Origin: Ruegeria atlantica
GTDB lineage: Bacteria > Pseudomonadota > Alphaproteobacteria > Rhodobacterales > Rhodobacteraceae
Assembly (NCBI GenBank): GCA_013032095.1
Contig: WQBJ01000023.1
Span: 1-57,416, forward strand
Reading direction: 5' to 3'
DNA: 57,416 bases
Shown: positions 36,504 to 45,521 of the stretch, piece by piece
Layout of the letters: every line of letters begins with the position of its first letter
Position numbering within the stretch: position 1 is the stretch's first letter
The notes under the pieces: model-generated
What the model was told of the DNA's origin: nothing
The model's database searches: none
Seen by the model: the letters and a program-made list of their open reading frames with translations, nothing else
Made by a program: the position numbers and the translations under genes

Positions 36504-37340
36504 TCACTTGCCCGCCATGAAATCAATCAGGTTCCTGACACGCGCAGGCAGCAGGCGGCGGTCAGGATAGACGGCGAACATATCGCGGACCAAAGGGATC
36601 GTGTCCGTGACCTGCAACTGCAGTAAGTCAAGTCCCGTCATGTCCGTTGGCAGCATGGCGATGCCCAGATTACGGCGGGCGGCTTCGGCAACGACATCAA
36701 GATCAATCAACCTGTGCACAACATGCGGAGGCTGAACCACCTCCCCTGTCTGCAGCGCCCAAGGCTGACCTGAGGACAATGCAGGCAAAGCCAGCAATCG
36801 CTGCCGAGACAGAGTTCCTTGCAACCCGTGTTCGGCGACAAACCCAGTTCCCGCGCAGAAGCAGTAGGGCACCGCCCAAAGCCGCTTTGCCACAAGACTT
36901 GAGTCGCTCAGCGGTCCAAGGCGAAAAGCCAGGTCGATATTGTCACGAAAGAAATCCAGCATGGTGTTAGTCGTGGTTAAATCAATTCGAACTTCCGGGT
37001 TCCGAGCGGCAAACTCCAACAGACGCCGGCCAATGGTCGTGCGGGCGGCCAATGGCGGGGCAGTGATGCGGATCGTGTGATGCCTGATGTCTCCGGTAAA
37101 TCCAGCAATGCTCTGCAGCGCTTCGACAGGTTCCTGACAACAATCCAATAGCCGCCGCCCCTCTTCGGTCAGGCGCACTTGACGGGTTGTGCGTTCCAAC
37201 AGTTTAGTCCCCAGGTGATCTTCCAATTCGGCCACCCTGCGACTTACACGGCTAAGAGGGATGTTCAGCTGCTCTGCCGCGTCGGAAAAGCTGAGGTGCT
37301 TTGCAACGGCGGTAAAAAGGGCGAGGTCGTTGTAGATCAT
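36504..37340 (-). CDS. LysR-family transcriptional regulator (short form)
   Basis: 278 residues; the HTH is LFTAVAKHLSFSDAAEQLNIPLSRVSRRVAELEDHLGTKLLERTTR, followed by an effector domain with the group's FFRDNIDLAFRLGPLSDSSLVAKRLW. It is 10-20 residues shorter than most LysR proteins. Divergent from the quinone reductase gene at 37434 with an inverted repeat between them, so it very likely controls that gene. Confidence 0.9.
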   Translation of the reverse strand: MIYNDLALFTAVAKHLSFSDAAEQLNIPLSRVSRRVAELEDHLGTKLLERTTRQVRLTEEGRRLLDCCQEPVEALQSIAGFTGDIRHHTIRITAPPLAARTTIGRRLLEFAARNPEVRIDLTTTNTMLDFFRDNIDLAFRLGPLSDSSLVAKRLWAVPYCFCAGTGFVAEHGLQGTLSRQRLLALPALSSGQPWALQTGEVVQPPHVVHRLIDLDVVAEAARRNLGIAMLPTDMTGLDLLQLQVTDTIPLVRDMFAVYPDRRLLPARVRNLIDFMAGK

Positions 37341-37350
37341 TATTTCATTT

Positions 37351-37388
37351 TCAGGATAATTACTCCCGATATCAACTATTATCCCTGA
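37351..37388. promoter_or_regulatory. Inverted repeat between LysR gene and quinone reductase gene
   Basis: TCAGGATAAT and ATTATCCCTGA form an inverted repeat (7 bases perfect, extended with one bulge) separated by 17 bases. It lies in the 93-base divergent promoter and is a good LysR-site candidate. Confidence 0.5.
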
Positions 37389-37433
37389 TGAAAGGGCTCG
37401 TTATCTTTTTTTGCAACACAAAGGAGATTCACA

Positions 37434-38429
37434 ATGCCCTACGCTGTCGAAATCACCCAAACTGGCGCGCCAGAGGTTTTGCGCCAAGCAGAGCGCAACA
37501 CCCCGCAGCCTGATGCCGGAGAAATCCTGATCCGCAACCATGCTGGCGCCGTGAACTTTATCGACACAATCATCCGCCGTGGTGAGATGCCTGAAGGCAT
37601 GATGCCAGAATTGCCGCATGTGCCAGGTGTTGAAGGCGCTGGCGTTGTCGAAGCCATCGGCGCAGGCGTGGAAGGTTTCACAATCGGGGATCGGGTTGCC
37701 TGGATGGGACCGATCGGCGCGGGCGGCTATGGCAGCTACTCAGTTATCGGTGCGCCATACGTGACGCGGATTGCCGGCGATATTGGCTTTGATCTTGCTG
37801 CGGCACTTCCCGTGAATGCGATGACAGCCTATCACATGTTGGTCAATCTGGGCGGCGCGCCAGCTGGAAAGTCAGTATTGGTCCACGCCGCCGCAGGTGG
37901 AGTCGGAACGATGATCCAGCAAATCGCCAAGCATCTGGGCCTGACGGTGATTGCCTCGGCCAGCACCGACAAGGTCGAATACGCGTGGGCTCAAGGGGCG
38001 GACCACGTGATCGACTACCGTACGGAAGATGTCGCCGCCCGTGTGATGGACATTACCCACGGGCGTGGCGTCGATCTGTCTTTGAACCCAATCTCGGGCG
38101 AAACACTGAAATCTGACCTCGAAGCACTGGCTCCACTTGGTACGGTTGTATTGTTCGGCTTCCTTGCCGGTCCTCCTGCTAGCACGTTTGGCGAAGACCT
38201 CACCAATCATTTTAAGAAGTCCGTCGCAGTTCGAGTCAGTGACATCTACACCTATTTCATCAATCGTCCTGACGAATTTAATACCGATTTATCGAAGGTT
38301 TTTGACCTTCTGGAACAAGGCGTTCTCCGCCCGCAGATCGCCACCTTGCCTATCGCGAAAGCCGCCGAAGCGCACCGCCGTCTGGAATCGGGCGAAACGA
38401 CGGGCAAACTGGTGCTGACCATCGATTGA
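37434..38429 (+). CDS. Quinone oxidoreductase (zeta-crystallin type, zinc-free MDR)
   Basis: 331 residues of the QOR branch of medium-chain reductases. Catalytic-zinc cysteines are absent; the family blocks AGAVNFIDTIIRRGEMP, LPHVPGVEGAGVVEAIG, VLVHAAAGGVGTMIQQIAKHLG (NADPH site) and YRTEDVAARVMDITHGRGVDL are present. It reduces quinones or alkenals with NADPH. The Shine-Dalgarno AAAGGAG lies 10 bases before the ATG. Transcribed divergently from a LysR regulator; no other gene follows in the same direction. Confidence 0.92.
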   Translation: MPYAVEITQTGAPEVLRQAERNTPQPDAGEILIRNHAGAVNFIDTIIRRGEMPEGMMPELPHVPGVEGAGVVEAIGAGVEGFTIGDRVAWMGPIGAGGYGSYSVIGAPYVTRIAGDIGFDLAAALPVNAMTAYHMLVNLGGAPAGKSVLVHAAAGGVGTMIQQIAKHLGLTVIASASTDKVEYAWAQGADHVIDYRTEDVAARVMDITHGRGVDLSLNPISGETLKSDLEALAPLGTVVLFGFLAGPPASTFGEDLTNHFKKSVAVRVSDIYTYFINRPDEFNTDLSKVFDLLEQGVLRPQIATLPIAKAAEAHRRLESGETTGKLVLTID

Positions 38430-38505
38430 GCGATAGTGGCGACCATTCTTTTTGGCGGCGACATCGAATTCGCCGCCATTTTGACGATGACTGCAAAGTC
38501 TGAGG

Positions 38506-39312
38506 CTACCAAGGCTTTCTGCCCGGAGCCTCTTCAAATCTCAGAACGAGCCGGAGCTTTGAGACATACTCGATCAGAACAACGTTCAGGTATGTAATCC
38601 CCACCAGTTCGGCGGATTCTTCGAGAGTTGTCATGAAGTAATAGAATGCATCCTTTCCAGCCCGCGTTGCGTAAAAGCCGCCGATCCCTTCAAGCACGAT
38701 GGCACCGAAGAAGAAGATCGCGAAAGCCGTAAAGAGTTGCTTTACCAAGTATCGCGGCAGCGAAAGCATGAACGGAATACAAAAAATAGCGAGTGCTCCC
38801 AACAACATCAGCCCGGCAAAGATCCAGCCATGATCCAGAAAGTACTCTCGAAACACCGGCGCAGGCACCCTTTCATGTAGTTGAGCAACTTCGTCAAAGG
38901 CCATTACCACCAATGCCGCAGAGGCCAAAAGCCAATTCAGGTTCAGCGCTGATTTCTTGTTCTTTTGGCAAGCAAAGAAAGTCAACGCCGCGAGTTGGGC
39001 CGCCATCACCATGAGCAGGAAGCTTAGCACAGTCGGAATGCTCAATTCGTTGTTCAGAATGAAGCGGTCCCCGATCTCGATTAAGATGGTGTTCTGGCTG
39101 CGGGCTTTTACCTCCGTCATCACTATCGAAATTACCGCCATCGCAGGAATTCCGTAGTAGATTAAAAGCCACAAATATTTTGAGGACAACGGAAATTCCG
39201 TTTCACCTGGCCTCTCCAAGACCTGTTGCAGATCGTTGGCTTCGTCCCTCACAGCGTCGCTCTTTCCAATATGGCAGCAGCTTTGGCTTTGCATAGTATG
39301 ACTACACAGCAT
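38506..39312 (-). CDS. Polytopic membrane protein of unknown function, paralogue A
   Basis: 268 residues from the first ATG; ATG 39294 is equally possible. About six transmembrane helices. Two polar motifs lie inside or next to helices: MAFDEVAQLHERV near residue 145 and TLEESAELVGITYLNVV near residue 240. The upstream gene has matching motifs, so the two are related. I do not know the family. The acidic/His pattern could bind metal or a cofactor in the membrane. Its 5' end overlaps the 3' end of the upstream gene. Confidence 0.65.
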   Translation of the reverse strand: MLCSHTMQSQSCCHIGKSDAVRDEANDLQQVLERPGETEFPLSSKYLWLLIYYGIPAMAVISIVMTEVKARSQNTILIEIGDRFILNNELSIPTVLSFLLMVMAAQLAALTFFACQKNKKSALNLNWLLASAALVVMAFDEVAQLHERVPAPVFREYFLDHGWIFAGLMLLGALAIFCIPFMLSLPRYLVKQLFTAFAIFFFGAIVLEGIGGFYATRAGKDAFYYFMTTLEESAELVGITYLNVVLIEYVSKLRLVLRFEEAPGRKPW

Positions 39313-39920
39313 GCGGCACCAATTAATTTTGAGCCGTCCTCAATTGGTTCGAGGAAATCCTCAGTGCTGGATTGAGCCGAAGATTGAAGCCCTTGGATCA
39401 CAAGAGAAACTGCGAACACGGGTACCGCTGCGATTGCAATCCCTGTCGGGTGTTGATTGAACTGCTTCCAAAAAAGTCCACATCCGATTGCCGCGATCAG
39501 AATGTAGGTTAAGAATAAAAAACTTTCATTCACAAGCGCATTCTTGTGGACAAGAAACAGATCCTCAATAGCAAGCAGTGTAATCAACCCTCCGCAAAAC
39601 CCCAAAGACAATGCGTTTGAATTCTCCCTAACCAGCAAATTCCGCACTGCAGAGGAAAAAAGAGAAATTACATCCCCGGCAGTACTTGTCAGTACACTAA
39701 GGTCGGCGTGAGAGCTGACATTGAACCGCAACTGGCCGATCAAGGTCGGGTCGCATGCGACGAAACCATGCCCTCTGTGCAGAGTTCCTTCTGCAGGGGT
39801 GGTCAAAGCATTCATTGGATTGCTGAAAACCGCCAAAACAGCAGGCAGGGCGCGGTGCGTCTGCTGTAACTGGGCATTTCCTTCTCTGCAATTTCGGCGC
39901 AGTTTTTCAGGTTCTTTCAA
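39249..39920 (-). CDS. Polytopic membrane protein of unknown function, paralogue B
   Basis: Up to 223 residues; the real start may be the ATG at 39815 because the first 35 residues look non-coding. Four transmembrane helices are visible (ALSLGFCGGLITLLAIEDLFLVH, FLFLTYILIAAIGCGLF, GIAIAAVPVFAVSLVI, LIGAACCVVILC). It shares with paralogue A an acidic-His motif (LAIEDLFLVHKNAL) and a late acidic motif (FLEPIEDGSKLIG) at equivalent places. It has fewer N-terminal helices than A. Function unknown. Confidence 0.55.
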   Translation of the reverse strand: MKEPEKLRRNCREGNAQLQQTHRALPAVLAVFSNPMNALTTPAEGTLHRGHGFVACDPTLIGQLRFNVSSHADLSVLTSTAGDVISLFSSAVRNLLVRENSNALSLGFCGGLITLLAIEDLFLVHKNALVNESFLFLTYILIAAIGCGLFWKQFNQHPTGIAIAAVPVFAVSLVIQGLQSSAQSSTEDFLEPIEDGSKLIGAACCVVILCKAKAAAILERATL

Positions 39921-40221
39921 AACAGGTCACTAGAGAAAACATTGTTAACAGGTATTTAATTACGAACAGTTTAGCATGTTTTTTTGCCTGGGTGAGAAAA
40001 ATTCTCTTCAGTCTTTTAAACCTATAAGGAAAGAGAGCAGATAGGTGGGCTTTCTCTCAGTATTTCCGCACAAATCTGCGCCAAGTATAAAAACCCACAA
40101 ATCGAAACTGGCAAAGCTTTGAGCTGCTACCTTATTTCAAACCAGCGCAACTCTTGCAGCGGTCAGAAAAGGCGAGCTTTTAGCGATGCATTCAAGATGC
40201 GACCCTGCATTCAACACCCAT
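39921..40221. other. Non-coding AT-rich gap
   Basis: 301 bases without a supportable gene, AT-rich, between the membrane-protein pair and the DUF3604 pseudogene. It probably contains the promoter of the membrane-protein genes; no repeat or RNA gene recognised. Confidence 0.4.
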
Positions 40222-41482
40222 TTAGCCTCCCGGCGTGTACCAAATAGGGGAAGTGTAAGCGCGCTTTTGCTGAGCCAAGGTTTTATCTTCGGGGATGTCA
40301 ACGCCAAGTGCGAGGCGGTCATAGACCAACCAGGAGGGCGTCAGAATTTCGAGGACTCTGACATAGTAAAACGCGCGTTGTGCCGGATCGCAATCCGGGT
40401 CGGACCAAAAACCTTCAAGGACAGGCGCACCAATTTCGTTGGTATAAGTCCCTGTTTCGGTATTTGCAGTGTTCCCAACGGCTGGAAGTGTACCATCCAC
40501 AGACAGACCGCGGTCTCCGGACCATGCCACATTATAGATGCGCTCTTGCAGTTCCCCGTCTGCCGTTGTCCAACCCAGAGGCGAACGCATCGGAATGGAA
40601 CTGATCATCGGGTGTGAACCGCCCCGTTACAACCTCTTCATAGCGGACCGGGTCGGCTGTGGGCTCCACCAAGGCAATTTTGCCGAAGACGTTATCTTCT
40701 TGAGACGCAGCCAAGGCTGTCTGCGAGTCGGTGGAGCCGATCATTCCGAATTTGAACGGGTTGACCCCAAGCTCCGCCTCGAACATGAGACCGCGTTGCA
40801 AGGCCGAACGGGCATACTCCCGCGGTAGCATTTCAGGCATCTTGGGTTCGACTCAAAAGCTACCCGCATCCCAGGTGTAGTAGTCAGCAAACTCGTCATC
40901 TGGCGACAACTTCGGATGCGCTTCACCGTCGCCCTTAATTTGCATTACTTCGTAGATGGGCTCCCACCGCATCCAGGTATCAGCTGCCTGAGTTACACGC
41001 TCCCACATCGTTTGGCCAAACGCAGTCCCCGCCAAGAGATCTGCTCTTTCGGGTTCATTCACTGCGGAAAACCAATGCTCATAAGTTGCCAGTTGCGCAC
41101 CGATAGTCCTAGGAGCAAAGATGTCCACAATTTCCCGCCCCCATTCGTTTTCGGTAAGGGACGGATTCTCTTTCTCGAGTGCGATCGGAAGTCCGAGGTT
41201 CTCAGCGTGATCAGACACAACAAGAAAATCTAGCGGTCTTTGGAGGCGGGCCGGGACGCCGTTCGAAGACGTCACTTCTTCGCCTTTTGAAAAACGGTAG
41301 GCGTCATCTGGGGTCGTCGTGCAGCCAATCAGACCGGCGTCTGAAGAATATACAGTGTGCAGATGCGTGTCGCCGAAGAAAACCTGATTTGGTTAGTCTG
41401 TGCCCAAATATGGAGAGTATGTGATTGCCTGGTCTGTCGGGGCGATATTCAGCTCCTGTGCCAGAATAGACGCGTGCGCGAC
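40222..41482 (-). pseudogene. Decayed DUF3604 gene
   Basis: Fragments of one DUF3604 protein are in order on the minus strand. The N-terminal active-site block FFGDTHLHTVYSSDAG (about 41385-41340) is followed by LDFLVVSDHAENLG, EPIYEVMQIKGDGEAHP, MLPREYARSALQRG, GVNPFKFGMIGSTDS and the C terminus FYYVRVLEILTPSW...SPIWYTP. Damage: in-frame TAG at 41485, TAA at 41395 and TGA at 40855; a frameshift near 40600; and at least two internal deletions (before WEPIYEV and before the C-terminal block). No start codon is left. The conserved STDSH is STDSQ. Not expected to make a working protein. Confidence 0.88.
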
Positions 41483-41642
41483 CTATTCACAAGGAACGAA
41501 CGGTTCTGAGTTGCAACGAAGGCCCCCCCGATATCAGTTGGCGCCACTCAGGCGCAAATAGTCCTACACTTCCATTCATCAGCAGTAGGAAATTCTAAGT
41601 TGTGGCCTCTCAAAGCAGTCACTCATAATTCCGCTTCAAGAT

Positions 41643-42071
41643 TTAAGTGAGGTAGCCGTCTGGGTCGTTGGGTGTGTGTAGCAACGTGCCTTCAAACTTC
41701 GGCAACTCATCATTTAGCTTTAGCCAAGGCAGCTTGCTCTGGTAGTTTACATGAAAAGTGGGCTCGAATTCCTCAGGATTTTCCATTGAAGGCGCGTATA
41801 GATGCATTCCTCCCGGATAGTGATCCGCTTCAAAACCCATCGGTGATCCGCATGTCCCGCAAAAGTGGCGGAACACACCCTTGGAACTTTCAAGAGTCTT
41901 TGGATCATCTCCGGTCCACCTGAAATTCGTCAGGGGCACTCCCAGCCAGGCGACCACCGGTGCTGAACAATTTCGGCGGCAATCGTCGCAATGGCAGTAG
42001 CATGCCCACGTAGGCGCGCCGACGAATTCCCATCGCGTGGATTTGCAAAGGCAATAACCCTGTGTCGTCAC
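41643..42071 (-). CDS. GFA/CENP-V-family zinc protein
   Basis: 142 residues of the glutathione-dependent formaldehyde-activating enzyme-like family. Zinc cysteines appear in YCLCKSTRWEF, YCHCDDCRRNCSAPV and HFCGTCGSPMGFEAD. Members are small cytoplasmic proteins, mostly of unproven function. GTG 42071 gives the usual start (M-T-T-Q-G-Y-C) and has AAGGA upstream; the frame extends to a GTG at 42098. Monocistronic, between a pseudogene and the RND efflux operon. Confidence 0.82.
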   Translation of the reverse strand: MTTQGYCLCKSTRWEFVGAPTWACYCHCDDCRRNCSAPVVAWLGVPLTNFRWTGDDPKTLESSKGVFRHFCGTCGSPMGFEADHYPGGMHLYAPSMENPEEFEPTFHVNYQSKLPWLKLNDELPKFEGTLLHTPNDPDGYLT

Positions 42072-42293
42072 TTCATTATCCTTCTTCCATAGTCTCACAA
42101 GAAACTCTCACTGAAATCGGGTGTATATGCGGTCGAAAAGGACCTTTCAGAAATGGATTGCGACAAGGGCTGTTTAGTTCACTGCTGTCCTCGGAACCGC
42201 GAGCCAGTGCTGCAACCAAACGGCGGCCGCGCATGCAAGTTTACGAGCTTCGCATACGGAGTTAGGTCAGTACCGCGAACTGTTGCCCAACCG

Positions 42294-42325
42294 AAAAGCC
42301 GGAGCGAGCAGTTTCTCGCTTCCGG
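42294..42325 (-). terminator. Intrinsic terminator of the RND efflux operon
   Basis: On the minus strand CCGGAAGCGAG and CTCGCTCCGG pair (10 bp with one bulged A) around a 6-nt loop and are followed by CTTTT. It lies 39 bases past the pump stop codon. Confidence 0.75.
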
Positions 42326-42363
42326 CAGTTCAAAATTGCACTGACTTCAAGGCGACGTAGCCG

Positions 42364-45300
42364 TCACGCTTTTTCCGTCGTTTCAGTAGAAACAACCCGC
42401 CGAACCAGCCTGTATATCACGACAAAGAAAACCGGCACGAAAACAACACCAAGCACGGTAGCCGAAATAACACCGCCCATCACACCCGAGCCCATGGCGG
42501 TACGGCCACCGGCCCCGGCGCCAGACGACAAGACCAGCGGGAGGACGCCCAGAGAAAAGGCCATCGACGTCATGAGAATTGGTCTGAACCGTTGATGCGC
42601 GGCATCTTTGACGCCTTGGAGCAATGGCTCTCCGGCTTCGATTTTGTCGCGGGCGAATTCAACGATCAGAATGGCGTTCTTGCCCGTCAGGCCGATCACC
42701 GTCAGGAGCGCAACCTGAAAATAGACGCCGTTTTCGAACCCACCGAGCCACGCCCCGGTCAGTGATCCGGTTATCCCGATCGGCATGGCCAGCATGACCG
42801 CAAACGGAATCGTCCAGCTTTCATACAAAGCGGCAAGACACAGGAACACGGCGGCCAAGGAGAGCGCGTACAAGAGCCCTGCCTGATCGCCGGATTCACG
42901 CTCTTCCAGCGACAATCCGGTCCATGCGATCTGGTAGCCCGGAGGCAATTGCTGCGAAAGCGCTTCTATCTCGGCCATGGCTTCACCGGTCGTAAACCCT
43001 TCGGCGGGACTGCCCTGCATCTGTATGGCCGAAACGCCGTTGTACCGGTAGAGGCCCTGAGGGCCAAATTTCCAGTTCGAAGATGAGAAATTCGACAGTG
43101 GGACAAGACCACCGGAAGAGTTACGTACCCGCCATGCCTCAATGTCCTCGGGGACCATACGATAGGGCGCGTCACCCTGCACATAGACCCGCTTGATGCG
43201 TCCGCGATCAAGGAAGTCGTTCACGTATCGACCAGCCCACGCCACGGAAAGCAGCTCTCCGACTTCTCGCGCGGAAAGACCCATGGCACCGGCAGCCCGC
43301 CAATCCAGATCGATGTTGAATTGCGCTGCATCCTCCAACCCGTTTGGTCGGATTGACGCGATGACGTCGCTTTGACTGACCATCCCCATCAACTGGTTGC
43401 GCGCCTGCACAAGCTCTTCGTGACTCTGCCCGTCGCGCGCCTGCAGGTAAAAGTCAAATCCGCTGACGTTGCCCAGTTCGATAACGGCCGGGGGAACGAT
43501 TGGAAAAACAAAGGCGTCCTGGATTTGAGAGAAAGCCTCGAAAGCGCGCCCCGCTATGGCCTGCGCGCTTCGCTCCGGTGTCGTCCGCTCGTCCCAGTCT
43601 TTCAGGCTGACAAAGGCAATACCCATATTCTGCCCCTGCCCCGCAAAGCTGAACCCGCGCACCGTGAACACTGAGTTGACGTTTTCGGCTTCGTTTTCAA
43701 GGTAGTATTGTTCGATCTGTTCCAAGACGGATTCGGTTGCCTCGGCAGTCGAGCCGGTCGGACCCTGAACCAGAGTGAACAGGATGCCCTGATCTTCCTC
43801 GGGCAAAAAGCCGGTCGGCGTTCGTGCGAAGAGGAACACCATCGTTCCACCGATCAGCAGATAGATCAGCCCGATGCGAAGCGGTCTTCGGATTGAAAAC
43901 CCAACCAGTGACGCATAGCCATCGGTCAATTTGTCGAACCCGCGGTTGAACCATCCGAACATACCGCGATTGCGTTTCTCGTGATCGGGTTTGCGCAAAA
44001 GCGTGGCGCATAGTGCCGGTGTCAGGGTCAGCGCGACGACAACCGAGAGCATCATCGCCGATACAATGGTGATAGAGAATTGTTGGTAGATGACTCCCGT
44101 GGACCCTCCGAAAAAGGCCATCGGAATGAACACCGCGGACAAGACCAGTGCAATCCCGACCAGAGCGCCCGTGATCTGACCCATGGATTTCTGAGTCGCC
44201 TCGTAGGGTGATAACCCCTCTTCCTCCATGATGCGTTCAACGTTTTCGACAACGACGATGGCGTCATCGACCAGAAGGCCAATTGCCAGAACCATCGCCA
44301 GCATCGTCAGTGTGTTGATCGAGAACCCAAAGGCCGAGATGATCCCGAAAGTACCGAGCAGAACAACCGGCACTGCCAAGGTTGGAATAATCGTCGCGCG
44401 AAGACTCTGCAAAAAGAGGAACATGACCAGAAAGACGAGTACGATTGCCTCGATCAGGGTGTGGACCACTTCTTCGATCGAGATTTCGACAAACGGGGTG
44501 GTGTCGTAAGGAACGACGTACTCCACGCCGTCCGGGAAAAAGGCAGACACCTCATCGAGCTTGTGCTTTACGCGTTCTGCCGTATCCAGCGCATTGGCGC
44601 CCGACGCGAGCCGGATCGCCATGCCGGCAGTCGGTTTTCCATTGAACCAGGCAGAGGTGGTATAGCTTTCGGCGCCAATCTCGACGCGCGCCACATCGCG
44701 AAGCAGCACAAGGCCGCCATCGGTTTCAGCCCGAACGACGATCTGTTCAAAATCTTCCGGTGTAGACAACAGCGACTGAGCCGTGATCGTTGCATTCAGG
44801 GCCTGCCCCTCGACCGCAGGTAAAGCCCCAAAAGACCCTGCCGAGACCTGCGCGTTTTCCTCGGAAACGGCCTGCACGATATCTGCCGGGGTCATTTCAA
44901 AAGCCGCCAGTTGCTCCGGGTTCAACCAGATCCGCATAGCGTACTGGGCACCAAAGACCTGCACGTTGCCAACGCCTTCAAGGCGGCTGAATTCGTCGAC
45001 CATGTTGGACACCATGTAGTCCGACAAATCGACAGCATCGAGACGGTCATCGGTCGACACCAGCGCCGCAACAAGAAGGAACCCGCCCGAAGATTTCTCA
45101 ACCGTCACACCTTGACGCTGCACGATTTCAGGCAGAAGCGGCGTCGCTTGGCTGAGTTTGTTCTGCACCTGAACCTGCGCAATGTCCGGGTCAGTGCCTG
45201 TCTCGAATGTCAGCGTAACCGAGGCCTGCCCAGTGGATGTCGAGGACGAATTGATATAGCGCAATCCATCCAAGCCGGTCATTTGCTCCTCGATCACCTG

Positions 45301-45486
45301 TGTGACCGTATTGTTCACGGTCTCAGCCGAAGCCCCGGAATAATTTGCGCTGACTTCGACTGTCGGCGGTGCAATCTGAGGATATTGCGCAACTGGCAGG
45401 TTCAGCACGGCCAGCGTACCAATCCCCATCAGCAGAATGGAAATGACCCATGCAAAAACAGGTCGGTCGATAAAAAAACGTGCCAT
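42364..45486 (-). CDS. RND multidrug efflux pump, inner-membrane subunit (AcrB/MexB type)
   Basis: 1040 residues, normal for the HAE1 family. The N terminus ARFFIDRPVFAWVISILLMGIG and PVAQYPQIAPPTVEVSANYSGASAETV are diagnostic. The proton-relay aspartate pair is in GLLVDDAIVVVENVERIM. The later blocks GFLPEEDQGILFTLVQGP and GLTGKNAILIVEFA are intact. It would export hydrophobic/amphipathic compounds from the periplasm with the adaptor encoded 35 bases upstream. No outer-membrane TolC-like gene and no TetR-type regulator are in the neighbourhood, so a shared TolC is expected. Confidence 0.95.
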   Translation of the reverse strand: MARFFIDRPVFAWVISILLMGIGTLAVLNLPVAQYPQIAPPTVEVSANYSGASAETVNNTVTQVIEEQMTGLDGLRYINSSSTSTGQASVTLTFETGTDPDIAQVQVQNKLSQATPLLPEIVQRQGVTVEKSSGGFLLVAALVSTDDRLDAVDLSDYMVSNMVDEFSRLEGVGNVQVFGAQYAMRIWLNPEQLAAFEMTPADIVQAVSEENAQVSAGSFGALPAVEGQALNATITAQSLLSTPEDFEQIVVRAETDGGLVLLRDVARVEIGAESYTTSAWFNGKPTAGMAIRLASGANALDTAERVKHKLDEVSAFFPDGVEYVVPYDTTPFVEISIEEVVHTLIEAIVLVFLVMFLFLQSLRATIIPTLAVPVVLLGTFGIISAFGFSINTLTMLAMVLAIGLLVDDAIVVVENVERIMEEEGLSPYEATQKSMGQITGALVGIALVLSAVFIPMAFFGGSTGVIYQQFSITIVSAMMLSVVVALTLTPALCATLLRKPDHEKRNRGMFGWFNRGFDKLTDGYASLVGFSIRRPLRIGLIYLLIGGTMVFLFARTPTGFLPEEDQGILFTLVQGPTGSTAEATESVLEQIEQYYLENEAENVNSVFTVRGFSFAGQGQNMGIAFVSLKDWDERTTPERSAQAIAGRAFEAFSQIQDAFVFPIVPPAVIELGNVSGFDFYLQARDGQSHEELVQARNQLMGMVSQSDVIASIRPNGLEDAAQFNIDLDWRAAGAMGLSAREVGELLSVAWAGRYVNDFLDRGRIKRVYVQGDAPYRMVPEDIEAWRVRNSSGGLVPLSNFSSSNWKFGPQGLYRYNGVSAIQMQGSPAEGFTTGEAMAEIEALSQQLPPGYQIAWTGLSLEERESGDQAGLLYALSLAAVFLCLAALYESWTIPFAVMLAMPIGITGSLTGAWLGGFENGVYFQVALLTVIGLTGKNAILIVEFARDKIEAGEPLLQGVKDAAHQRFRPILMTSMAFSLGVLPLVLSSGAGAGGRTAMGSGVMGGVISATVLGVVFVPVFFVVIYRLVRRVVSTETTEKA

Positions 45487-45521
45487 GGAAAGCCTTCACA
45501 CTTGATTGGTGGACACCGGGC

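Noticed and set aside
40853..41275. Separate small genes in the DUF3604 region
   Set aside because: The fragments align in order to one DUF3604 protein and share a frame interrupted by stops, so they are parts of one pseudogene.
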